DNA of 42,403 nucleotides, taken from positions 1-42,403 of the IMG/VR virus record IMGVR_UViG_3300024473_000091, one strand, 5' to 3'. Both the position numbers and the translations under genes were made by a program. Below the pieces are notes generated by a model. That model ran no database searches and was not told the DNA's origin. It was given only the letters and a program-made list of their open reading frames with translations. The DNA comes from a virus. Shown one piece after another: positions 16,825 through 23,888 of the stretch (its first letter is position 1; the number at the start of each line of letters is the position of its first letter).

Positions 16825-17085
16825 TTACATATTCAACGCAGCTTTGTACGTATCAATCAATGCTTCACGCTCTTCCAATTCATCCGCATCCATCTTGCGC
16901 AGGCGCAAAACTTCACGAATAATTTTTGGGTCAAAGCCTGCCGATTTGGCTTCAAGAAGGATGTCGCGCTGATCAGAAGAAAGAGCCTTCTTTTCCTCGT
17001 CAAGTCGTTCGTAACGCTCAATGATGGATTTCAGGCGATCCATAGCCATGTTGTGAGTTTTTGGCGGAAGTGCATCTTCGGTCAT
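16825..17085 (-). CDS. gapR: GapR / DUF2312 nucleoid-associated protein homologue
   Basis: 86 residues. The sequence follows the DUF2312 pattern closely: an N-terminal helix (LKSIIERYERLDEEKKAL), then GFDPKIIREVLRLRKMD and a C-terminal ALIDTYKAAL. GapR proteins bind overtwisted DNA ahead of forks and RNA polymerase and are characteristic of Alphaproteobacteria, so this is good evidence for the host group. AGGA lies 9 nt before ATG 17085. It sits between the ssDNA-binding protein and terminase genes, consistent with a role in phage DNA topology during replication or packaging. Confidence 0.85.
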   Translation of the reverse strand: MTEDALPPKTHNMAMDRLKSIIERYERLDEEKKALSSDQRDILLEAKSAGFDPKIIREVLRLRKMDADELEEREALIDTYKAALNM

Positions 17086-17112
17086 TTCACACGATCCTTT
17101 ATCAAAGGTTGA

Positions 17113-17148
17113 TTGACGTAAGGTATCGTGGTTGATACCTTACGTCAA
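17113..17148. repeat. Perfect 15-bp inverted repeat between the DUF2815 and gapR genes
   Basis: TTGACGTAAGGTATC (17113-17127) is followed after 6 bases by its exact complement (17134-17148). It lies between the DUF2815 stop (8 bp away) and the gapR start (28 bp away). No T-run follows on the transcribed strand, so a simple terminator is unlikely; an RNA stem-loop controlling gapR, an operator, or a replication-related site are possible. The 12-mer ACTTGACGTAAG recurs upstream of nrdA (15961-15972). Confidence 0.75.
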
Positions 17149-17155
17149 GTAGTTA

Positions 17156-17755
17156 TCAGCCGCCGAGAAGATCAGAAAGGCTATCCGCCTTACTGCTACC
17201 GCCCATAGCCGCCAAAGATGCTTCAGGAAGCGCCTCAGCCGCAAACGCATCAGCCGCCGCTTTGCGGTTATCAAGGCGCGTGCCTTCAGCCCACCATTGG
17301 ATGTGCTGCAAACCAAAGGAAACACCCTTGTTGCCGCTGTTGTCGTAAGAATACACGCTGACTGCGGCCTTCACCATACAGCCTGGATACAACTTATCCA
17401 CGTCAGTCAACGGCGCGGGTTTGCCGTCAGGACCAGCATAGCGGTCAACAAGCCCTGGCTTTGTCGTCTTTGCCGACACGTTGATAAAGTATCCATATGT
17501 GTCTTCATCATACTTGTCGCCAACCGGACGGAACGGAATACGCAAACTGCCATTCTTCAAAAGCGATTGCAGTTTGTCGCCAAAACGCTCTTTGAGCGCC
17601 GCCGTGGCCGCGTTCTTCAATTCAGTCAAATCCGCGTCCTTTGGAAAAACCAAAGTGCAGCCATAGGTAGGCAAATCGCCCGGCTTGGGATTCGGCCCAA
17701 GACGCGGCGTAAGAAGTGCAGGGTAGGATAGCATAGCCGGAGGGGTAATAAGCAT
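17156..17755 (-). CDS. DUF2815 ssDNA-binding protein
   Basis: 199 residues. The pattern SYPALLTP...YGCTLVFPKDADL, RIPFRPVGDKYD and an acidic, low-complexity tail ending SLSDLLGG fit the DUF2815 family, thought to be phage single-stranded DNA-binding proteins of the OB-fold (T7 gp2.5-like) kind. AAGGA precedes ATG 17755 by 7 nt. It follows a DUF2800 gene, a pairing repeatedly seen in phages that also carry a family A polymerase, SNF2 helicase and D5 primase, all present here. Confidence 0.82.
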   Translation of the reverse strand: MLITPPAMLSYPALLTPRLGPNPKPGDLPTYGCTLVFPKDADLTELKNAATAALKERFGDKLQSLLKNGSLRIPFRPVGDKYDEDTYGYFINVSAKTTKPGLVDRYAGPDGKPAPLTDVDKLYPGCMVKAAVSVYSYDNSGNKGVSFGLQHIQWWAEGTRLDNRKAAADAFAAEALPEASLAAMGGSSKADSLSDLLGG

Positions 17756-17782
17756 CGTTGGTTCCTTGTTATATCAGACCGC

Positions 17783-19021
17783 TCATGAAAGACTGAAAAC
17801 ATCCTGCGGCGCAGATGTTACAGTATCCTGCTGCACCTTACGCAATGTAAGGCCAGTAGAAATTGAGTGAATGTTATGCTTTAACCGCTCTTTCGCGTAT
17901 TCTTTTGCGGCTTTAAGCGTTTTGAAGGTTTTTGGATCGTTATCTTTCAGTTCTCGCGCCAGCGCATCTTCTGCTTGTGCGGGAGAAACCAATTCACGCT
18001 TCCAAACTTTATCTTCAGGCAAACCTTCGTCAAGCAACAGTTTTTCAGCACTTGACTCGCCAACCCATTGACGAGTTCCGCGCTTAGGGGCCATTTCCCA
18101 CCCTGGCACCGCTAATGGATCAGCCTCAATCATTGCGGTGGCAGCACTACGCGCCGCTTTGATAAGGTCTTCAATTTGATCCGCCGCATCCAAGAGCACG
18201 GCCAATTGATTTACAGTCAACGTAGAGAGGGTAGGGATAGCTGGCACTTTCGCAAACGAAGTATCCACGGTAAACACGTCTTGCGCGGCACGCATCGCTT
18301 TCTCCGCCTGTGCAGGGCATACGCCAGAGGCAGGGCAAAACCGACACCATGATCCCGGATTAACCTCAGCCGTGGGAACAAGGGCGACACGAGCACGGTC
18401 AATCAATTCAATTGACCATTCCAGCAATTCCATCACATCATATTCAGCGTATTTGATGGTTTCACCCGCTGCACGCGGCTGCACAATGCCTACGCGGATG
18501 CGCTGGATACCAATATCGTCAGGCAGCGCATAGAGTGCGCCCAAGGCGTAGTATTTGAGTTGTGGATTGCCTTCTGCGGCAACAGCAACGCCCTTACCAT
18601 ATTTCAAATCCAGCACTACAAGCAGCGGTCCTTGCACCACCATGAAGTCAGCCGTGCCAAACATATCATCTGGTGGATTGAGTCGCGCAAGCGAAATCCG
18701 CGTTTCAATCATTGGTGGGCGCGTACCAAGCGCTGCTTGCGTTCTGCACTCGTCCACATATTCTTGAACCGCCTCAACCATTTCTTCAGTGACAAGCACC
18801 TCATCAATGGTGTTGCCAAGAAATTTATGAGCGTCTTTACCGCTCTCTAGGCATTTTTGAGCCAATTCGTGAGCAACAGTCCCTTCCTTTGCATACACGC
18901 TGCTGCGTGAGGGAATGTTGCGTGAAAGGTGGATTGATCCAGGACAATTCCACCAGCGAGAACAAGCAGATGCGCCAAGCGGCGAGTGAGCGCGTTCAGA
19001 ATGTTGAGGTAGTAACTGCAT
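17783..19021 (-). CDS. DUF2800 nuclease (Cas4/RecB-like, PD-(D/E)XK)
   Basis: 412 residues. Nuclease residues fit GTVAHEL (about 47-53), MFGTADFM (about 118-125) and LDLKYGKG (about 137-144), the His, Asp and D-x-K positions of a PD-(D/E)XK core. Cysteines in SWCRFCPASGVCP could complete a Cas4-type iron-sulfur cluster. Probable role: DNA end resection or recombination together with the adjacent ssDNA-binding protein. ATG 19021 lacks a clear Shine-Dalgarno and overlaps the upstream small gene by 26 nt, so a later start is possible. Confidence 0.8.
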   Translation of the reverse strand: MQLLPQHSERAHSPLGASACSRWWNCPGSIHLSRNIPSRSSVYAKEGTVAHELAQKCLESGKDAHKFLGNTIDEVLVTEEMVEAVQEYVDECRTQAALGTRPPMIETRISLARLNPPDDMFGTADFMVVQGPLLVVLDLKYGKGVAVAAEGNPQLKYYALGALYALPDDIGIQRIRVGIVQPRAAGETIKYAEYDVMELLEWSIELIDRARVALVPTAEVNPGSWCRFCPASGVCPAQAEKAMRAAQDVFTVDTSFAKVPAIPTLSTLTVNQLAVLLDAADQIEDLIKAARSAATAMIEADPLAVPGWEMAPKRGTRQWVGESSAEKLLLDEGLPEDKVWKRELVSPAQAEDALARELKDNDPKTFKTLKAAKEYAKERLKHNIHSISTGLTLRKVQQDTVTSAPQDVFSLS

Positions 19022-19187
19022 ACAAAGCCCATAAGATTAAAGTTAAAGCAAAGAAATAGCCGACCTGCCGCGTAGTACTTGGCAAAAGCATTTGATACTC
19101 TTTAGAAATCTCTTCGTATCCTACAAAGAGCATTGCTGTCAAGAGAACAGCACCGATTACGCGGCCAATCTCATCAAACAGATTCAT
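18996..19187 (-). CDS. Small membrane protein (63 aa, two TM segments)
   Basis: ATG 19187 overlaps the upstream gene by 14 nt, and the frame ends inside the DUF2800 start. Hydrophobic segments at about 9-24 and 44-60 are joined by a polar linker (EEISKEYQ...). The chained overlaps on both sides support a real gene. No family recognised. Confidence 0.5.
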   Translation of the reverse strand: MNLFDEIGRVIGAVLLTAMLFVGYEEISKEYQMLLPSTTRQVGYFFALTLILWALYAVTTSTF

Positions 19188-19830
19188 TGTATTTATCCGG
19201 GTTGGCGAGAATGGCTCTCAGGTTTTCTTCAGGCAATTCAGCAATGGTCTTGCTGATTTTCTTGTGCTCTTCCAGCACGTTGCGCATCCAGACATGCCCA
19301 CGATCCATCATAATTGCGCGGACCTTATCAACCAATTCAGAAGCACTTGTGACAACAATAGGGGATGCCGATGGTGTGGCAAGAATATCCATCAGGTCAA
19401 ACGGCTCATCCGTTTCCGTAGGCGCAATTATGGCTTCCATAGCCGCAACATCAGATTCGCTACGCGCAACCTCAATGTCATGTTCAACAGATTTAAGCGC
19501 CTGATGCAGTTCAGCAGCGGTTGCGTTTACTTTTGGTTTGCGGCCACGCTTTGCTTTAGGTTCTTCTTCTGGCGCAACCGCAGAAGCAACGGTCGGCTCA
19601 TTCACTAGATCAGTTTGCACAATGGCTTCAGAGACAATCGGAGCCGTGTTTTCAACTTTGCAGCCGAAATACTCAGTCATTTGCTCTGATGACAAAGATG
19701 CAGCGGCAAAGTTTGGCTTGGTTAGGTTGTCTTCAAAGTCTCCTTTGATGACGAATTCGTTGTAAATATACCCAAGGATACGGCGGTTACGACGATCCTC
19801 AAAGTCAGTGGTATCAAACGAGAATTTCAT
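19174..19830 (-). CDS. Hypothetical protein with AT-hook-like motif
   Basis: 218 residues. The centre has a basic KAKRGRKPKVN (about 92-102), whose RGRKP core is a classic AT-hook for minor-groove DNA binding. The N-terminus (FSFDTTDFEDRRNRRILGYIYNEFV) and C-terminus look folded, with an acidic, Ala/Val-rich linker between. It overlaps the upstream PP-loop gene by 4 nt. A DNA-binding role in replication or transcription is inferred only from the motif and the neighbouring replication genes. Confidence 0.65.
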   Translation of the reverse strand: MKFSFDTTDFEDRRNRRILGYIYNEFVIKGDFEDNLTKPNFAAASLSSEQMTEYFGCKVENTAPIVSEAIVQTDLVNEPTVASAVAPEEEPKAKRGRKPKVNATAAELHQALKSVEHDIEVARSESDVAAMEAIIAPTETDEPFDLMDILATPSASPIVVTSASELVDKVRAIMMDRGHVWMRNVLEEHKKISKTIAELPEENLRAILANPDKYNESV

Positions 19831-20573
19831 AGTGTTTGGTCCTCTTCAGTGATGCAAAGAATAGAGCAGTCAATATCGGATTCCATAGGCTCGTCACTTG
19901 GCTCAAGCGGCAATTCATCTAGGAACACGCGAACACCTTTTACGCGAATCAGCCGCACCCCCAATTTGCGGCTTAATTCGCACCGCTCCGCAAAGATTTG
20001 CGGAAAATATTTTCTGACTTTTTGCCAATATACAACGCTGGTGGATTTGACGCAGCCTATACAATTGTTGTTGCGAAATCCCAAACCATACATGTTTGGC
20101 AATGCAATACCGGCAGCAGAAAGTACATTGAAGCAGTCGTTTTTAGAAAACCCTTCAGTTATCAACGGCACGACTAAACCCACCTCTGGATTGTTTGCCC
20201 TAAACCGATCAGCGCGACTTTTTTCTTCTACAGTAAAGCCAAACACTTGCATATCTGGATGCCAATCTGCTTGATACTGACGACGCACATCAGATTTCAT
20301 TGCTGTTGTGCAGGGAGCACCTTTTACACCAGACATATACCGTCGCGCTTCCCAAACATTTTGGCAACTATCAAACTTTTCAGAAGTGATCGTTTCAATA
20401 GGCTGTCCATACCACACTTCACACTCTTTTGCAAATCGGGCATTATCTTCGTGCTCTTCTTTGATGAAGATTCGGACAATGCGTATTTCGTGCTTATCTG
20501 AATATTTATCTAAGAAAATCTTTGCTGCAACCGCGCTTGCTGCACCACAGGAGAACCAACAAACAATCTTCAT
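19827..20573 (-). CDS. PP-loop ATP pyrophosphatase, PAPS reductase-like
   Basis: 248 residues. The N-terminal WFSCGAASAVAAK (6-18) is the SGGxxS-type PP-loop that binds ATP in the adenine nucleotide alpha-hydrolase family. Cysteines occur at PCTTAMKSD (about 88) and NNNCIGCVKS (about 167), the latter a CxxC usable for sulfur or metal chemistry. Phage members are usually labelled phosphoadenosine phosphosulfate reductase, but the activity here may be thiolation or nucleotide modification. It is followed by a deoxyribosyltransferase-like gene's coding region upstream, suggesting nucleotide metabolism. Confidence 0.78.
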   Translation of the reverse strand: MKIVCWFSCGAASAVAAKIFLDKYSDKHEIRIVRIFIKEEHEDNARFAKECEVWYGQPIETITSEKFDSCQNVWEARRYMSGVKGAPCTTAMKSDVRRQYQADWHPDMQVFGFTVEEKSRADRFRANNPEVGLVVPLITEGFSKNDCFNVLSAAGIALPNMYGLGFRNNNCIGCVKSTSVVYWQKVRKYFPQIFAERCELSRKLGVRLIRVKGVRVFLDELPLEPSDEPMESDIDCSILCITEEDQTL

Positions 20574-20589
20574 AGTTGTTTACCGCCTT

Positions 20590-20967
20590 TCAAAACTGAG
20601 GGTGACTCATCCAACTTTTTAATTCATCAATAGTATAAACTATGTGATCGCACATACACCTATGCATGTCAAAATACCGTGACCTATAATCATTTTTCAT
20701 CAAATCAACAAAAATGATTTTCTTGCGTAAAGCCTTTGCATAGCCAATTTCTACGGAAAGACCAAAACCAGATGGATTTTTAGAATCCATATATGCAATT
20801 ACCCAATGGGAATCTTCAATAGCGGCTAAATCACGAGCCGTATATTGTTCAGGAGTCGCGCCAGATTGCCAAGCACGAGGGTCAATATATGTGTATCCTT
20901 CTTCAATTCCTAAAATTTCATCTTGCCAACCAGTGTTTAGCCCTCCTGCTAAATAAATCTTAATCAT
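20590..20967 (-). CDS. Nucleoside 2-deoxyribosyltransferase-like protein
   Basis: 125 residues. The N-terminal IYLAGGL (3-9) and SGFGLSVEIGYAKALRKKI (about 66-84), with a conserved Glu in VEIG, match the nucleoside deoxyribosyltransferase/DUF4406-type Rossmann fold, which cleaves or exchanges the base on a (deoxy)nucleoside. It overlaps the upstream gene by 4 nt. It may salvage nucleosides or prepare a modified nucleotide with the adjacent PP-loop protein. Confidence 0.75.
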   Translation of the reverse strand: MIKIYLAGGLNTGWQDEILGIEEGYTYIDPRAWQSGATPEQYTARDLAAIEDSHWVIAYMDSKNPSGFGLSVEIGYAKALRKKIIFVDLMKNDYRSRYFDMHRCMCDHIVYTIDELKSWMSHPQF

Positions 20968-21341
20968 ACGGCATCTCCATGCATTGTACGAGGTGTGTAT
21001 TTTAGATTGAAATCTGCAGCAATTAGCGCAAGATATCCCTCGCCGTCAGTACCTAGTCCTACGTCATCTACCCAAAACGTCGCCGCATCGTGAGTTTCTT
21101 GTAATCTATCTAGCAAATCTAAATGCTCACTGTGAGGAAGATGAGGATAATCCCTATATAAATTATTAACAGGTCTTCCTTCCATTGACGGAGAATATAA
21201 TTCATCAGGAATGATTGAGCCTATTGCGCACTTAGCCCCAGACGGAGAGCGATACACGCATGCTCCGTTAGCGTCAAGAGATTGCTTTTTCATACTACGC
21301 AAATGCACAACCACTGTATCAAACACTTCCTGCTCCGTCAT
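20964..21341 (-). CDS. Hypothetical phage protein (125 aa)
   Basis: Soluble. A core CVYRSPSGAKCAIGSIIPDE (about 28-47) resembles a small protein type I have seen in phages and mobile elements, without a known function. A CAIGS motif also occurs in the otherwise different protein at 39950-40357. It lies 2 bp downstream of the helicase gene's start-side neighbour in the same operon and overlaps the next gene by 4 nt. Confidence 0.6.
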   Translation of the reverse strand: MTEQEVFDTVVVHLRSMKKQSLDANGACVYRSPSGAKCAIGSIIPDELYSPSMEGRPVNNLYRDYPHLPHSEHLDLLDRLQETHDAATFWVDDVGLGTDGEGYLALIAADFNLKYTPRTMHGDAV

Positions 21342-21343
21342 AG

Positions 21344-22720
21344 TTAAACTCCTGTGGTCAAAGCGTTTTCAACGCGAGAGATTGATGCGGATTTGCGAGT
21401 TAGCACACTTCCTACTGATTCGTCAATAGAGTCGCGCAAGCTGACAATGCGTGCAAGAACAGGGCGCGTCTGGCCAATACGGTGACAGCGTTTTGCCGCT
21501 TGCTGCACATCCTTTGGTACCCATGTAGTTTCTGCAAATACCACATTGCATGATGCTGTCAGCGTCAAAGCCGTGCTGCCAATGTCAATGTGAACGAGAA
21601 GAATATCAAGTTTTTCTCCAGCAATGCGGCCTTGAAACATATCAATCAGTCTGTCACGTTCTGCCATAGGAGTACCCCCATGAATCGCTTTTGATCCAGG
21701 CAGCAATTCAAGAAGTATCTTAAAAACCTCTCGATGCAAAGCAAAAATGACAACTTTATCCATTCCACTTGTGAAATCTTCTTTCACAAGTTGGGCCACC
21801 GCATGAGCCTTTGCAACACCAGTCCATTTGCGTACAGAGGCCATATGCATACCGGCAGAATATTCAATAGCACGTAGGTCTTCCTCTGTCAACTCACCTT
21901 CGCGACCATCCTCTTGCAAGCGTTGTGCAATGGCTGTTTTCACCACTGCTTCCGCGTCTTTCATTTCTTGAGACTTAGGAGGTAGCGCTTCCGGCTCTAC
22001 AACCACTTGTGCAAAACGGATTTCTGGCATTTCTGGCATCACGTCTTCAAGCCGCCGTCGCAAGGTATACGGTTTCATCCGCTTAACAAAGTCTTCCACG
22101 TTTTTATTAGCAACCACTTTTGTACCGTATGTGTCGTTTACGACACAAAAATGATCCACCCACGAAAAATATTTTTCGTAGCCCATTGCTGCTTGTGGAA
22201 AAAGTGCTCGCGCATGAGGCCATATTTCCGCAAGATTGTTGGGGATAGGCGTACCTGTCAATAGCCATACGCGCTTTGCTTGCGCTGCAAGGCCCTTGGT
22301 TCGATCACATTTGCCACCATAGACGCATTTGGTACGCACGGCTTGGCGGTTTTTGAGGTAATGGGCCTCATCACAAATCAGCACATCCCATTGGCGCTTA
22401 AGCAGTTTTTTCAGCACATCCACGGATGAGAGGATACTGTATGATACGATGACCACTTCTGTATCTGGCACACCTTTTGCCGTGGAAGACACGATGCCAA
22501 TAGATCGCCTATAAATACTCCATTGATTGATTTCGCGTTCCCAATTCGCCCGTGCAATTCCAGGGACGATCAAAAGAATGTTTTTAGCGCGTATGGTGTC
22601 ACAAGCGACAATGGCTTGCGCGCTCTTACCGCAACCCATCGCATCAGCAAGCAAAGCGGTTTCACGCTCTGCCAGCCAATTAGCACCTGTGACTTGGAAG
22701 GGGTAAAGGTCCACCTTCAA
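21344..22720 (-). CDS. SNF2-family DEAH helicase
   Basis: 458 residues. Motifs in order: ADAMGCGKSAQ (Walker A, about 25-35), LICDEAHYLKN (DEAH, about 127), LLTGTPIPNN (motif III) and AAKRCHRIGQTRP (motif VI, about 410). This is a compact SNF2-type ATPase of the sort found in phage replication modules, moving on duplex DNA or remodelling it. The start is TTG 22720, 3 nt after the upstream stop, with no strong Shine-Dalgarno, so it probably relies on coupling. Confidence 0.9.
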   Translation of the reverse strand: MKVDLYPFQVTGANWLAERETALLADAMGCGKSAQAIVACDTIRAKNILLIVPGIARANWEREINQWSIYRRSIGIVSSTAKGVPDTEVVIVSYSILSSVDVLKKLLKRQWDVLICDEAHYLKNRQAVRTKCVYGGKCDRTKGLAAQAKRVWLLTGTPIPNNLAEIWPHARALFPQAAMGYEKYFSWVDHFCVVNDTYGTKVVANKNVEDFVKRMKPYTLRRRLEDVMPEMPEIRFAQVVVEPEALPPKSQEMKDAEAVVKTAIAQRLQEDGREGELTEEDLRAIEYSAGMHMASVRKWTGVAKAHAVAQLVKEDFTSGMDKVVIFALHREVFKILLELLPGSKAIHGGTPMAERDRLIDMFQGRIAGEKLDILLVHIDIGSTALTLTASCNVVFAETTWVPKDVQQAAKRCHRIGQTRPVLARIVSLRDSIDESVGSVLTRKSASISRVENALTTGV

Positions 22721-22723
22721 ATC

Positions 22724-22966
22724 TTAATGATGCGTTGAGAAAGTGGGTGCAGCCTCCTCACGTACAACTTCAAAATCATCACGAAAACCGTAATCTGGAG
22801 CAAGGTACCAAGGGTCTCCGTCTGGCAAATGCACGTAGGGGTTGCCATTTTTGCTGATGCCCTTGATCTCGTATTTCTTATCTACGATAAGCCCTACATC
22901 GTTACTATCGCTAACACAAACCACCATATCGCCTGCTTTTAAGGCTTCCGCTTCGCTGTTGGTCAT
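22724..22966 (-). CDS. Small SH3/KOW-like hypothetical protein (80 aa)
   Basis: The core LKAGDMVVCVSDSNDVGLIVDKKYEI is a beta-rich pattern like small SH3-like or KOW-like barrels; a tryptophan/aspartate-rich tail follows. AGGAG lies 7 nt before ATG 22966. It is the first gene after the promoter at 23002-23030. A functional assignment is not possible. Confidence 0.6.
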   Translation of the reverse strand: MTNSEAEALKAGDMVVCVSDSNDVGLIVDKKYEIKGISKNGNPYVHLPDGDPWYLAPDYGFRDDFEVVREEAAPTFSTHH

Positions 22967-23001
22967 CGGTTGTCTCCTGACAAAAAGAAATTGATTTGGG
23001 T

Positions 23002-23030
23002 GATATACACTATGTTTATGTGGCTGTCAA
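23002..23030 (-). promoter_or_regulatory. Sigma70-type promoter inside the 3' end of the ruvC-like gene
   Basis: TTGACA (23030-23025) and TATATC (23007-23002) on the minus strand are separated by exactly 17 bp. A start near 22995 gives a leader of about 29 nt with AGGAG before ATG 22966. It would drive the SNF2 helicase and nucleotide genes independently of the ruvC-like gene. Confidence 0.65.
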
Positions 23031-23504
23031 TAGCCCGTATTTTGCCAGCAAGCAAGCCTCTGCACGCCCATCATCTTTCACCCGCTTAAAGTGATCAGCT
23101 TGCGCGGGCCATAGGCGCATCGCCATCTGCCGCGCCAAGCCTTTATCAGCACTCGCCAAGCCCATCCGCTTTTTCCATGTTTGCGGCGTGACCAGCGTAA
23201 CAGGAAATTCCAATCCGGCTAAAACACCTTCAACGATGCCACACGCATAACCAAAGGTAAAAGCGGCGGAAGCGGATTGGCCAGTGAGGCCCCCAACCTT
23301 CTCAAGCACTGCTAATGACACCAAACCCTTATAGGGCGTCAGCGCTGCTACTAAGAGCGCCGCTGATACGCGGTTCCGCTCAGTGTTGGCAACCTTGACA
23401 AGCACTGTCGGCATATCTATAACCGTTTCCAATGACCCATCAGGATTTAAAAATGCGAACGCACCTGAAGCACCAGGATCAACACCAAGAATGTATTTGT
23501 TCAT
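23016..23504 (-). CDS. RuvC-like Holliday junction resolvase
   Basis: 162 residues. GVDPGASGAFAF (7-18) carries the first catalytic Asp, AVLEKVGG (about 65) the Glu, and RVKDDGRAEACLLAKYG (about 140-156) the C-terminal acidic pair of the RNase H-like fold. It resolves branched DNA before packaging or during recombination. The -10 box lies only 6 nt upstream of ATG 23504, so the transcript probably begins at or next to the start codon (leaderless). Confidence 0.85.
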   Translation of the reverse strand: MNKYILGVDPGASGAFAFLNPDGSLETVIDMPTVLVKVANTERNRVSAALLVAALTPYKGLVSLAVLEKVGGLTGQSASAAFTFGYACGIVEGVLAGLEFPVTLVTPQTWKKRMGLASADKGLARQMAMRLWPAQADHFKRVKDDGRAEACLLAKYGLLTAT

Positions 23505-23510
23505 TGGCGC

Positions 23511-23539
23511 ATGTTAGCCCACTTGACAGCCTTTGTCAA
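23511..23539 (-). promoter_or_regulatory. Leftward promoter of the divergent pair (ruvC side)
   Basis: TTGACA on the minus strand (23539-23534) and TAACAT (23516-23511), spacer exactly 17 bp. Its -35 box is one arm of the palindrome TTGACA-gcctt-TGTCAA (23523-23539); the other arm is the -35 of the rightward promoter. The two polymerase sites overlap and must compete. Confidence 0.75.
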
Positions 23540-23551
23540 ATCGTGTATAAG
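23523..23551 (+). promoter_or_regulatory. Rightward promoter of the divergent pair (DNA polymerase and primase)
   Basis: TTGACA (23523-23528) and TATAAG (23546-23551) with a 17-bp spacer, near consensus for sigma70. Transcription would start near 23558 and read the zinc-ribbon, polymerase and primase genes. Confidence 0.78.
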
Positions 23552-23591
23552 GTAGCCCCCGCAAAAATTTAGGTTAGGATGTTCATTACGC

Positions 23592-23888
23592 ATGGCGATC
23601 AATGATGACGAATTGCTTTTTCAACGTGATGAATTATCTACTGGATGGACGATCTTAGCAAAAAGATATATCGTATCCGTTGCAGAAGTGAAGGCGCGGT
23701 ATAAGTTTTTGATTGAAGACGAAATTATCAAAGAAAAAGAGAAAAATGCGGGGGAATCTACATGCTTGAAATGCCGAAAAAAGTTTCTGAGTGAGCACAA
23801 GGTAAACATTCGTACGTGCCCATCATGTAAAATTCTCAATAATGAGATGGCAGCAAATATGGCTGAAGCAGTAAGGTTTGGGCAATGA
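23592..23888 (+). CDS. Zinc-ribbon hypothetical protein (98 aa)
   Basis: N-terminal helical region with a possible helix-turn-helix (TGWTILAKRYIVSVAEVKARYKF) and a C-terminal CLKCRKKF ... CPSCK zinc ribbon (about 58-81). First gene of the rightward replication operon; its TGA overlaps the polymerase ATG. It might be a small regulator or a replication accessory factor. Confidence 0.65.
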   Translation: MAINDDELLFQRDELSTGWTILAKRYIVSVAEVKARYKFLIEDEIIKEKEKNAGESTCLKCRKKFLSEHKVNIRTCPSCKILNNEMAANMAEAVRFGQ

